Below are positions 16,928 through 25,946 of a stretch of DNA of 64,000 nucleotides, one piece after another. The notes under the pieces are model-generated. The model was not told the origin of the DNA. It worked only from the letters and a program-made list of their open reading frames with translations, and made no database searches. Each line of letters starts with the position of its first letter. Position 1 is the first letter of the stretch. A program made the translations under genes and the position numbers. This DNA is from SIG440 sp045586925 (lineage in GTDB: Bacteria; Bacillota; Clostridia; Monoglobales; Monoglobaceae): positions 124,001 through 188,000 of the forward strand of contig JAZNBG010000012.1 in the NCBI GenBank assembly GCA_045586925.1, given 5' to 3'.

Positions 16928-19621
16928 TTACTGCATTTTTGATAAAGACTCAAGTACTTTTTCAAGCATAGCTTTGTACTTTTCGCCCTTCTGACGTTCT
17001 TCTTCAACAACGGCAGCCGGAGCCTTATCAGTAAATCCCTTGTTTGAGAGCTTACCCTCAACTCGCTTGATTTCGCCCTCCAACTTTGCCTTTTCCTTGG
17101 TCAGACGCTCGATTTCCTTTTCCTTGTCAACGAGTTCGTCAAGAGGCAAAAGAATTTCAGCCTTGGGGTTTACAACCGAAACAACATTTTCGGGAATACC
17201 CTCTTTATCTGTGCGGATGTCAACCTCGGATGCACTTGCCAGCTTTTCAAGGAATGCTGTTGCCTGCTTGAAAAGGTCGCCAGCTTCTGTCACAACAAAT
17301 AGCTTAACCTTCTTTGAAGGCGGAACATTCATCTCGTTCTTAACATTTCTAACGCCTTTTATTGCATCCATAATAACGGTCATATCCTGTTCAGCTTCAG
17401 TATTTGCAAGACTTTCACAATACTTTGGCCATTCTGAAATCATAATACTTTCGCCGTCGTGCGGAAGAGCCTGCCAAATTTCTTCGGTAATGAATGGCAT
17501 AAATGGATGCAGTAGCTTCATAGAATTTGAGAGAACATAACAAAGTACATTCTGAGCAACCTTTGCCGACGGTGTTTCCTTGTCAAACAGACGAGGCTTT
17601 ACAAGCTCTATGTACCAGTCACAGAAATCATCCCAAAGGAAGTCATAAAGCTTTGAAACAGCAACGCCCAGTTCAAACTTATCCAGATTGTCGGTAACCG
17701 CTTTAACAAGGCTGTTATACTTTGAAAGAATCCACTTATCCTCAATGCAAAGTTCGTCATTTTCGGGCAGAACGCATTTTTCTATATCGAGATTCATAAG
17801 TGTAAATCTTGAAGCATTCCAAATCTTGTTTGCAAAGTTACGGCTTGCTTCAACAGTTTTTGAGCCAACAATTTTATTAACCTCGGGGTTAGGATTCTGA
17901 CCTTCAGGCACAGGTGGTTCGTATGTCACAGGGAAACGCATATCGTTACCGGGCGCAACACCTGTTACAAGGGTAAAACGAAGAGCATCGGCACCATACA
18001 TATCAATAATCTGAAGTGGGTCAACTCCGTTACCCTTAGATTTAGACATCTTTTCGCCTTTGCCATCACGCACAAGACCATGTATGAACACGTGTTTAAA
18101 TGGTGTTTCACCAAGGTGTTCAATTCCGGAAAATACCATTCTGGCAACCCAGAAAAAGATTATGTCATAGCCTGTTACAAGCACATCGGTTGGGTAGAAA
18201 TACTCAAGTTCCTTTGTCTTTTCAGGCCAACCAAGAGTTGAAAACGGCCAAAGTGCTGATGAAAACCATGTATCAAGAACGTCTTCGTCCTGATGAACCT
18301 TGCCGCCGCACTTGGGACAAACGGTAATATCTTCCTTTGAAACGGTTGTTTCTCCACAGTCATCGCAATAGAAAGCAGGGATTCTGTGACCCCACCAAAG
18401 CTGACGCGAAATACACCAGTCAAAAACACCTTCCATCCAGTTGTTAAAGGTCTTAGTGAATCGTTCTGGTACAAATTCGGTTTCGCCTTTTGCAACAGCC
18501 GCCAAAGCCGGCTCAGCAAGAGGCGTCATCTTAACAAACCACTGCTTTGAAACAATAGGCTCAACGGTGCTTCCGCAACGATAGCACTGACCTACATTGT
18601 GAAGATGTGGCTCTACCTTAACAAGAAGCCCTTGCTCTTCAAGATCTGCAATTATCGCCTTTCTTGCATCATAACGGTCCATACCCTCGTACTTGCCGCC
18701 ATATGAATTGATTGTGGCATCATCATTCATAACCTTAATAATTTCAAGATTGTGACGCTTGCCTACTTCAAAGTCATTTGGGTCATGAGCAGGTGTAATT
18801 TTTACGCAACCTGTTCCAAATTCCTTATCAACATATTCGTCGGCAATAACAGGAATTTCTCTTCCAACAAGGGGAAGAATCAGCATCTTGCCAACTAAAT
18901 CCTTGTATCGTTCATCTTCAGGATTAACTGCAACCGCAGTATCGCCCAAAAGTGTTTCCGGTCGGGTTGTAGCAATGATTACAAAACCGTCACTATCCTT
19001 TATAGGATATTTAATGTGCCAGAAATTACCCTGCTGTTCAGCATGTTCAACTTCTTCGTTTGAAAGAGCTGTTATACAATGAGGACACCAGTTGATAATT
19101 CTTGGTCCCTGATAAATCAGGCCCTTATTATAAAGGTTTACAAACACTTCACGAACAGCTTTTGAGCAACCTTCGTCCATTGTAAAGCGTTCTCTTTCCC
19201 AGTCACAAGATGAGCCAAGTTTTTTCAGCTGGTTAATAATTCTGCCGCCATATTCCTTTTTCCATTCCCAAACACGTTCAAGGAACTTATCTCTGCCCAA
19301 ATCATAGCGTGTGAGACCCTCTTTGCGAAGTTCCGCTTCAACTTTAATCTGGGTTGCAATTCCCGCATGGTCTGTTCCGGGCATCCAAAGAGCCGAATAG
19401 CCCTGCATTCTTTTATAACGGATAAGTATATCCTGAAGTGTTTCGTCGAAAGCATGACCCATATGCAGCTGACCTGTAACATTTGGAGGGGGAATTACAA
19501 TTGTAAAGGGTTTCTTATTTTCATCTACTTCTGCGTGAAAATAGCCCTTTTCCATCCAATTGTTGTATATGCGTTCTTCAACCGCTTTGGGGTCATATAC
19601 TTTTGATAATTCTTCTGCCAT
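16928..19621 (-). CDS. valS: Valyl-tRNA synthetase
   Basis: 897 residues from ATG 19621 (AAAGGAGAG upstream; the frame extends seven codons further without need). A class I synthetase: HIGH motif as HMGH in PPNVTGQLHMGH, KMSKS in GEKMSKSKGNGVDP, the editing domain between them (TTRPETLLGDTAVAVNPED), two zinc-binding CxxC pairs, an anticodon-binding domain and the C-terminal ValRS coiled coil (KEKEIERLTKEKAKLEGEIK). Length is normal. It is the last gene of the minus-strand series, 13 nt after tyrS. No T-box leader is seen in that gap. Confidence 0.97.
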   Translation of the reverse strand: MAEELSKVYDPKAVEERIYNNWMEKGYFHAEVDENKKPFTIVIPPPNVTGQLHMGHAFDETLQDILIRYKRMQGYSALWMPGTDHAGIATQIKVEAELRKEGLTRYDLGRDKFLERVWEWKKEYGGRIINQLKKLGSSCDWERERFTMDEGCSKAVREVFVNLYNKGLIYQGPRIINWCPHCITALSNEEVEHAEQQGNFWHIKYPIKDSDGFVIIATTRPETLLGDTAVAVNPEDERYKDLVGKMLILPLVGREIPVIADEYVDKEFGTGCVKITPAHDPNDFEVGKRHNLEIIKVMNDDATINSYGGKYEGMDRYDARKAIIADLEEQGLLVKVEPHLHNVGQCYRCGSTVEPIVSKQWFVKMTPLAEPALAAVAKGETEFVPERFTKTFNNWMEGVFDWCISRQLWWGHRIPAFYCDDCGETTVSKEDITVCPKCGGKVHQDEDVLDTWFSSALWPFSTLGWPEKTKELEYFYPTDVLVTGYDIIFFWVARMVFSGIEHLGETPFKHVFIHGLVRDGKGEKMSKSKGNGVDPLQIIDMYGADALRFTLVTGVAPGNDMRFPVTYEPPVPEGQNPNPEVNKIVGSKTVEASRNFANKIWNASRFTLMNLDIEKCVLPENDELCIEDKWILSKYNSLVKAVTDNLDKFELGVAVSKLYDFLWDDFCDWYIELVKPRLFDKETPSAKVAQNVLCYVLSNSMKLLHPFMPFITEEIWQALPHDGESIMISEWPKYCESLANTEAEQDMTVIMDAIKGVRNVKNEMNVPPSKKVKLFVVTEAGDLFKQATAFLEKLASASEVDIRTDKEGIPENVVSVVNPKAEILLPLDELVDKEKEIERLTKEKAKLEGEIKRVEGKLSNKGFTDKAPAAVVEEERQKGEKYKAMLEKVLESLSKMQ

Positions 19622-19634
19622 TTTTATCTCTCCT

Positions 19635-20861
19635 TTATGCAACGGTAATTTTTATAAATACCTTTTTACCTTTTTTGAGAACAATTTTGCCTTCTGTAAA
19701 AATTGACTTTTCAACGGTATACATTACATCGCCGATTTTATTGCCGTCGATACTGATACCACCCTGCTGAACAAGTCTGCGAGCCTCGCCTTTTGATGGA
19801 GCAAGTCCACTTTTAACAAGCAAGTCAAGAATGTTTATACCATTTGCGGCATCCTCTGCCTCAAGCTGATAGGTTGGCATATTGCTGTCGTCACTGCCTG
19901 CACCAAACACAGCTTTTGCTGCTGCATCTGCTTTATTTGCCTCGTCTTCGCCGTGTACCATCTTGGTAACCTCATATGCTAAGCGGCACTTAACCTCGTT
20001 AAGCTGCTGACCTTCCAGCTTTTCGTATTCTGCAATTTCTTCCATAGGAACAAATGTAACCAGCTTAAGAAGACGGATAACATCCTTGTCATCAACATTT
20101 CTCCAGTACTGATAAAAGTCATAGGGAGTAACCTTTTCGGGATCAAGCCAAAGTGCACCCTTTTCGGTTTTGCCCATCTTCTTACCCTCAGAAGTTGTAA
20201 GAAGTGTAAATGTCATACCATATGCATCCTTACCATCCTTACGGCGAATAAGTTCGATACCACCGATGATGTTTGACCACTGGTCATCACCACCAAATTC
20301 CATAATACAGCCATAATCCTTGTGAAGCTTGTAAAAATCATAGCCCTGCATCAGCATATAGTTAAATTCAAGGAACGAAAGACCTCTTTCCATTCTTGCT
20401 TTGAAACATTCAGCTGATAACATTCTGTTTACCGAGAAATGAACACCTACCTCACGCAGAAAATCCACATAGTTAAGGTCAAGCAACCAATCTGCATTAT
20501 TAACCATAATAGCTTTGCCGTCAGAAAAGTCGATAAACTTGGACATCTGTTCTTTGAAACGGTCAGCATTATACTGAATAGTTTCTTTTGTAATCATAGG
20601 ACGCATATCGGTCTTACCAGTGGGGTCACCCACCATTGTGGTACCGCCACCAAGCAGGATTATTGGTCTGTGACCTGCGTTTTGCATATGCTTCATTACA
20701 ACAAGCTGCATAAAATGTCCGATATGCAGACTGTCTGCAGTTGGGTCAAAACCTATATAAAAGGTTATCTTTTCTTCTGCAAGGAGCTTTTTAATTTCCT
20801 CTTCGTGAGTCATCTGGGCTATCAAGCCGCGCTCTTTAAGTACATCAAAAACATTTTTCAT
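19635..20861 (-). CDS. tyrS: Tyrosyl-tRNA synthetase
   Basis: 408 residues, class I. The HIGH motif is HIGH in GFDPTADSLHIGHFMQ; the KMSKS loop is KMGKTEKGALW. A C-terminal S4 RNA-binding domain (SGLAPSKGEARRLVQQGGISIDG) completes the TyrS layout; together with the KMGKT-type loop it suggests the TyrRZ-like subgroup. The GGAAGG ribosome site overlaps the end of the DUF4340 gene, 4 nt upstream. valS follows 13 nt downstream. Confidence 0.96.
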   Translation of the reverse strand: MKNVFDVLKERGLIAQMTHEEEIKKLLAEEKITFYIGFDPTADSLHIGHFMQLVVMKHMQNAGHRPIILLGGGTTMVGDPTGKTDMRPMITKETIQYNADRFKEQMSKFIDFSDGKAIMVNNADWLLDLNYVDFLREVGVHFSVNRMLSAECFKARMERGLSFLEFNYMLMQGYDFYKLHKDYGCIMEFGGDDQWSNIIGGIELIRRKDGKDAYGMTFTLLTTSEGKKMGKTEKGALWLDPEKVTPYDFYQYWRNVDDKDVIRLLKLVTFVPMEEIAEYEKLEGQQLNEVKCRLAYEVTKMVHGEDEANKADAAAKAVFGAGSDDSNMPTYQLEAEDAANGINILDLLVKSGLAPSKGEARRLVQQGGISIDGNKIGDVMYTVEKSIFTEGKIVLKKGKKVFIKITVA

Positions 20862-20865
20862 CTTA

Positions 20866-22233
20866 TTAACCTTCCTTATTTGTCTTCATTGGATTTTTAC
20901 TTATATTATTTAATTCGTCAAGCAAAGCATCAACTGTTTTGCGACTAACAGCAAACTCTGCCTTTTCGTTTATAAAAGCCGCATAGCTTTTGTCATTCAC
21001 ACCGGTAAGCCTTATGGTCTGTCCGGCTGCACCATTGTCATAATATACTGTGACAATGATTTCACTTTTATTTTCAATCTTGCCTGAAATTTCACTCATA
21101 ATTTCAAGACCGCCCAGAAGCTTTACAACCGAATCAAAGGCGGCTCTGCTTGCCGCCATACCGTTTACAAAAAACCGACCGTTGGCGTCGTTGCGTTGCA
21201 AGCTTGTTACTTCATAAAACTTATCCTCTGTTTTTACTGTGATACTGCGGATATTTTCGATGTCAGAACTTAAAATTCCAGATTCCAGTATATAGAATGG
21301 TTCTGTATTCAAAAACTCAAGCTGAGAGGCACTTAAAACAAATATACCTTCCTTGCCTTCTCTTACCGCATAAACCTTTCCGCCCGTTTCTGTGCCTAAA
21401 TACAATGTTTCATTGCGGTTGCCCCATCTGAACTCCAGCACCGCACGGGATTTCTCGTCAAGACCATACTCCGTCATATCTTCGGGTAAATCGTCAACAT
21501 AGCTAACTGCCGCAATGGATGGTATCCGCACAACAATCTGCTGTTCAAACTTATCATCATCCACAGCCTTGCGGTACGGTGTTTCCATAACATAGCGGTT
21601 TGATTTACTGTTTGATATCTCTGCTGCAGTTTTTGTCCTGACAACAGTTTTTGTTTTGTCGTAGTCCGTAAAGCTGTAATAAGTCAGCACCTCGTCGGTT
21701 TTTATCAGTTCTTCAAATACAAGAGCCGCACGAAGTTTATCAAGACTTGCAACCAGTATATCCCGCATTGATTTGCGTACACCATAAAACTCCTCGTCAT
21801 TATTTATGCATACTGCACAGGTTTCGCCTTTCGTTCCCACAAAGCTGATTTTAAACTCAGTTCCATCTACAAGGGTTATTATTATAGATTGAGGATCTGA
21901 AACATCAAAATTTTTAAGTTCTTTTTTCTTCAAAATCCCTTGTGAATTAACTAAAGATGCGCTGTTTACGATATCCTGAACAGATTTCTGGTCAAGCACC
22001 GCTACCTCGTTGCCCTCCACCTGCCACACATCATCGGTTTTAACAAGCGTATATGCGTCATCGCCATTATCGACAGAATATTTCACAATGTCCGAGGGCA
22101 TACAACTGAATAATTCAATATTCTGAGGTTTTTTACTGTTTTGATAATTTATATAGCCATATATTCCAAAGCAACCAACAACAAGCAGCAGCAAAGCTAT
22201 TATCCAAATCATTACTACTGTCTGTTTTTTCAT
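20866..22233 (-). CDS. DUF4340 domain membrane-anchored protein
   Basis: 455 residues: one N-terminal membrane helix (VVMIWIIALLLLVVGCFGIYGY) and a long outside part. Residues about 60-190 match the DUF4340 pattern, with repeated blocks such as YTLVKTDDVWQVEG and MRDILVASLDKLRAALVF. In other bacteria DUF4340 proteins often sit beside gliding-type ABC transporters; here there is none, and the gene is wedged between aspS and tyrS, only 4 nt from the latter. GGAGGCG precedes the ATG. Function unknown. Confidence 0.75.
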   Translation of the reverse strand: MKKQTVVMIWIIALLLLVVGCFGIYGYINYQNSKKPQNIELFSCMPSDIVKYSVDNGDDAYTLVKTDDVWQVEGNEVAVLDQKSVQDIVNSASLVNSQGILKKKELKNFDVSDPQSIIITLVDGTEFKISFVGTKGETCAVCINNDEEFYGVRKSMRDILVASLDKLRAALVFEELIKTDEVLTYYSFTDYDKTKTVVRTKTAAEISNSKSNRYVMETPYRKAVDDDKFEQQIVVRIPSIAAVSYVDDLPEDMTEYGLDEKSRAVLEFRWGNRNETLYLGTETGGKVYAVREGKEGIFVLSASQLEFLNTEPFYILESGILSSDIENIRSITVKTEDKFYEVTSLQRNDANGRFFVNGMAASRAAFDSVVKLLGGLEIMSEISGKIENKSEIIVTVYYDNGAAGQTIRLTGVNDKSYAAFINEKAEFAVSRKTVDALLDELNNISKNPMKTNKEG

Positions 22234-22274
22234 GACATCGCCTCCTGACCTTAGGTTTAATTTTACCTTTATGT

Positions 22275-24044
22275 TTATTCTTCGATGTCTATTTTAATTC
22301 CAAGCTCCTTAAGCTGACCCTCATCCACCACATCAGGTGAGTTGGACATAAGTTCGGATGCATTCTGCACCTTGGGGAAGGCAACAACATCACGCAAGCT
22401 GTCTGCGCCACACATAATCATTGCAATTCGGTCAAGACCAATACCCATACCACCGTGCGGAGCAGCACCATATTTATAAGCTTCAACCAAGAATCCGAAT
22501 TTTGCTGCAATCTCTTCCTCTGTAAGCCCCAATGCTTTGAACATTTTCTGTTGAAGCTCGTAATCGTTTATACGGATTGAGCCGCTTGAAAGTTCTGTAC
22601 CGTTGAGTACAAGGTCATATGCCTTTGCAGTTACCTTTTCGGGAGCACTTTCAAGATACTGAATACAGTCATCCTGAGGCATTGTGAATGGATGGTGCAT
22701 TGCCACATAAGTGTCGTTTTCTTCATCGTATTCAAAGAAGGGGAATTCTGTAACCCAAAGGAAGTTAAAGCCTTCTTTAATAATATCAAGCTGCTTTGCA
22801 ACCTTGCATCTGAGTGACCCAAGTGTTGAAAGTGTTGTGCTGTTTTTATCTGCAACTATGAACACAACATCGCCTTTTTCGGCACCGCACTTATTTATGA
22901 TTGCATTAAGTTCGTCCTCGGTCATAAACTTTGCAAACGAACAGTTGGGAGTATCATCAACCCATCTGATGTATGCTAAGCCTTTTGCGCCTATTCCTTT
23001 GACGTATTCAGTAAGCTTGTCAATTTCTTTTCTTGTAAGAGTTCCTGCTGCATCTTTTGCACAGATTGCACGGACAGAGCCGCCATTTTCAATTGCCGAG
23101 GTAAATACCCCAAAGCCACAGTTCTTTACCAAATCAGAAAGGTCGCAGATTTCCATTTCAAAACGGGTATCGGGCTTATCAGAGCCATAACGCTCCATAG
23201 CTTCTTTATAGGTAAGTCTTGGAAGCGGTATTGGAATATCCACATTCAAAACATCCTTAAAGAGTCTTTTAACAAAGCCTTCGCCCATTTCAAGAATATC
23301 TTCAACATCAACAAATGACATCTCAAGGTCAATCTGTGTAAATTCAGGCTGACGGTCTGCACGCAAATCCTCGTCACGGAAGCAACGTGCAAGCTGAATA
23401 TATCTGTCAAAACCCGAAATCATAAGAAGCTGCTTATAAATCTGAGGTGACTGAGGCAGAGCATAAAACTTTCCGTTGTGGATACGTGACGGAATGATAT
23501 AGTCACGTGCACCCTCGGGTGTTGACTTTATCATCATAGGTGTTTCAATTTCAATAAAGCCGTTTTCTTCAAAATAATCCCTTGCACTCTTTGCAATCTT
23601 GGACCTTGTAATTATGTTATCCTGAAGAGGTCCACGACGCAAATCCAGATAACGATATTTAAGACGAAGCTCCTCGTTTACATTTGTTTTGTCTGTAATT
23701 TCAAATGGAGGTGTCTGTGCCTTTGCAAGAATACGTAAATCATCAACAAAGATTTCTATATTACCTGTCTTTATGGTATCATTTTTACTTTCTCTCTCAC
23801 GAACAGTACCCTTTGCCATAAGCACATATTCGCTGTGACAGGATGCCGCTTTTTCAAATACTGCCTTGTCGGTTGTTTCGTCAAAGGCAAGCTGAACAAT
23901 ACCCGTTCTGTCCCTTAAATCAATAAAAATCAAGGTTCCCATATCACGGATTTTCTGGACATAGCCGCCAACCACAACGGTTTTTCCTATACCCTCGGTT
24001 TCACCGCAGTAATTAGTTCTTTTAAGACCTTTCATTGTATCCAT
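22275..24044 (-). CDS. aspS: Aspartyl-tRNA synthetase
   Basis: 589 residues, class II, bacterial type. An OB-fold anticodon domain (VGGYVQKIRDMGTLIFIDLRD) is followed by motif 2 (FRDEDLRADRQPEFTQIDLEMSF), the inserted GAD domain, and motif 3 (GAAPHGGMGIGLDRIAMI). The AGGAGA site lies 8 nt before the start. A Clostridia genome with gatCAB may carry a non-discriminating AspRS that makes Asp-tRNA(Asn); this sequence does not settle that. hisS lies 12 nt upstream in the same direction. Confidence 0.97.
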   Translation of the reverse strand: MDTMKGLKRTNYCGETEGIGKTVVVGGYVQKIRDMGTLIFIDLRDRTGIVQLAFDETTDKAVFEKAASCHSEYVLMAKGTVRERESKNDTIKTGNIEIFVDDLRILAKAQTPPFEITDKTNVNEELRLKYRYLDLRRGPLQDNIITRSKIAKSARDYFEENGFIEIETPMMIKSTPEGARDYIIPSRIHNGKFYALPQSPQIYKQLLMISGFDRYIQLARCFRDEDLRADRQPEFTQIDLEMSFVDVEDILEMGEGFVKRLFKDVLNVDIPIPLPRLTYKEAMERYGSDKPDTRFEMEICDLSDLVKNCGFGVFTSAIENGGSVRAICAKDAAGTLTRKEIDKLTEYVKGIGAKGLAYIRWVDDTPNCSFAKFMTEDELNAIINKCGAEKGDVVFIVADKNSTTLSTLGSLRCKVAKQLDIIKEGFNFLWVTEFPFFEYDEENDTYVAMHHPFTMPQDDCIQYLESAPEKVTAKAYDLVLNGTELSSGSIRINDYELQQKMFKALGLTEEEIAAKFGFLVEAYKYGAAPHGGMGIGLDRIAMIMCGADSLRDVVAFPKVQNASELMSNSPDVVDEGQLKELGIKIDIEE

Positions 24045-24056
24045 AGTTTCTATCTC

Positions 24057-25316
24057 CTATCCTTTTATATTGGCAATCAGTTCATCTGCCGAAAGTTTAG
24101 TTTCAACAGTTTCTCCATTTGCCATATTTTTAAGACTTCCCTTATTTCCAGCAATCTCGTTGTCGCCAATTACAATGCTGTATTTTGCAGAAAGTTTGTC
24201 TGCATATTTCATCTGTGCTTTAAGGCTTCTGCCGCATAAATCCTGTTCGGCATGAACACCCTTAAGCCTTAAATCATAAATAAGCTTTTGTGCCACCTTA
24301 TCGGCATCATCACCCATTGCAGCAATAAACAAATCAGGACCTGCCTCACCTGCTGCTGAATCGCCCTGCTGAGCCTTCATTACTAAAATCAGTCTTTCAA
24401 GACCTGCCGCAAAGCCTATACCGTCGGCTGGCTTTCCGCCAAGCTGTTCAACCAATCCGCTGTAACGTCCACCACCGCAGACTGTTGATTGTGCACCAAG
24501 ACAGTCTGACACAAATTCAAAAACTGTTTTTGTATAATAGTCAAGACCCCTTACAATATCAGGATTTACTGTATAGCTGATACCCATATTGTCAAGGCGT
24601 GCCTTTGTTTCTTCGAAGTGGTCGTGACACTCCTCACAAAGATGGTCAACCATTTTGGGTGCCTTTGCTGCAATCTTGCTGCAAATTTCCGACTTGCAGT
24701 CTATTATTCGCATAGGATTTTTTTCAAGTCTTTCAAGGCAGGTGGGGCAAAGCTCGCCCTTATACTCCTCAAAATATGCTTTCAGCTTTTCATTATAATC
24801 CTTTTTGCAAACAGGGCAGCCAATGCTGTTGATATTAAGACTTATACCCTTAAGACCAAGCTTACTTAAAAACATACTTGCAAGTGAGATAACCTCGGCA
24901 TCGGTCGCCGCATTGCTTGCACCAAAACACTCAATTCCAAACTGATGGAATTCACGCAATCTGCCCGACTGTGGCTTTTCGTATCTGAAGCACGGAATAA
25001 TGTAGCACAGCTTTGTGGGCTGAGGATTTGCATAGAGTGAATTTTCGATATAGCTGCGCACCAACGTCGCTGTTCCCTCAGGCTTTAGTGTAATCGAACG
25101 TCCTCCCTTATCCTCAAAGGTATACATTTCCTTTTGCACCACGTCTGTTGTATCACCCACACCACGCTGAAAAAGCTCGGTATGTTCAAAAACAGGCGTT
25201 CTTATCTCCTTGTATCCGTAAAGGTCACAAACGTCCCTTGCGGTGTTTTCTATGTACTGCCACAACTTGCTGTCCTTTGGCAATACGTCCTCGGTACCTC
25301 TTGGTTTAGTAATCAT
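24057..25316 (-). CDS. hisS: Histidyl-tRNA synthetase
   Basis: 419 residues, class II. Motif 1 area KEIRTPVFEHTELFQRGVG, motif 2 FRYEKPQSGRLREFHQFG, the HisRS signature GLDYYTKTVFEF and motif 3 GIGFAAGLERLIL are all present, with the C-terminal anticodon domain (DLFIAAMGDDADKVAQKL). Four Cys lie in the insertion (CPVC...CPTC), a variation seen in Firmicutes. It lies 21 nt after engB and 12 nt before aspS. No T-box is visible in the short upstream gap. Confidence 0.97.
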   Translation of the reverse strand: MITKPRGTEDVLPKDSKLWQYIENTARDVCDLYGYKEIRTPVFEHTELFQRGVGDTTDVVQKEMYTFEDKGGRSITLKPEGTATLVRSYIENSLYANPQPTKLCYIIPCFRYEKPQSGRLREFHQFGIECFGASNAATDAEVISLASMFLSKLGLKGISLNINSIGCPVCKKDYNEKLKAYFEEYKGELCPTCLERLEKNPMRIIDCKSEICSKIAAKAPKMVDHLCEECHDHFEETKARLDNMGISYTVNPDIVRGLDYYTKTVFEFVSDCLGAQSTVCGGGRYSGLVEQLGGKPADGIGFAAGLERLILVMKAQQGDSAAGEAGPDLFIAAMGDDADKVAQKLIYDLRLKGVHAEQDLCGRSLKAQMKYADKLSAKYSIVIGDNEIAGNKGSLKNMANGETVETKLSADELIANIKG

Positions 25317-25337
25317 TTTGCACCAAAATCCTTTCTG

Positions 25338-25946
25338 TTACTCACTTTTTCCTTCTTTGCTACTGTCCAAAATATAATCTATAAGCTCCAATACCTGATC
25401 ACGTCCCTGACGGGTCTCTGACGAAAATGGTATCAAAACCGAGTCCTCGGTAAGCTGTAAATCTTCATAAATTGCGGTCAGGTTGCCTTCAACCTGAGAT
25501 TTTTTTAGTTTATCCAGTTTTGTTGCAACCACCAATGGCTCGTAATTATAGCTTTTTATCCACTCAAACATCATTTTGTCATCAGCCGTGGGCTTGTGCC
25601 TTGCATCCACAAGCTGAATTACCTGAACAAGGCTTTGTCTGCCAGACAAATACCCCTCTATCATATCTCCCCATTTTTCCTTTTCCTGCTTTGAAACCTT
25701 TGCATAGCCATAGCCTGGAAGGTCAACAATGCGGTATTTGCCTGCAATCTCATAAAAATTTATGGTTGCAGTTTTGCCTGGGGTACTGCTTGTCCTTGCA
25801 ATATTCTTGCGGTTGGCAAGGCAGTTTATAAGGGATGACTTGCCCACATTTGAACGCCCAACAAGAGCAATCTCAGGAAGGCTTTCATCGGGGTACTGCT
25901 CGGGCTTTACCGCCGTCATCAGCAGCTTAATGTCGATAAATTCCAT
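25338..25946 (-). CDS. engB: Ribosome biogenesis GTPase EngB (YsxC/YihA)
   Basis: 202 residues of the TrmE-Era-EngA-EngB GTPase class. G1 is GRSNVGKSSLIN, G2 the TSSTPGKTATINFYE loop, G3 DLPGYGYA, G4 ATKLDKLK and G5 SSETRQG. EngB helps assemble the 50S subunit and is usually essential. It overlaps the end of lonA by 28 nt, and GGAGG lies inside lonA. The lon-engB neighbourhood is conserved in Firmicutes. Confidence 0.96.
   Translation of the reverse strand: MEFIDIKLLMTAVKPEQYPDESLPEIALVGRSNVGKSSLINCLANRKNIARTSSTPGKTATINFYEIAGKYRIVDLPGYGYAKVSKQEKEKWGDMIEGYLSGRQSLVQVIQLVDARHKPTADDKMMFEWIKSYNYEPLVVATKLDKLKKSQVEGNLTAIYEDLQLTEDSVLIPFSSETRQGRDQVLELIDYILDSSKEGKSE

Noticed and set aside
16928..25316. 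T-box leaders for valS, tyrS, aspS or hisS
   Set aside because: The gaps between these genes are only 4-41 nt, too short for a T-box, and no T-box sequence was seen.
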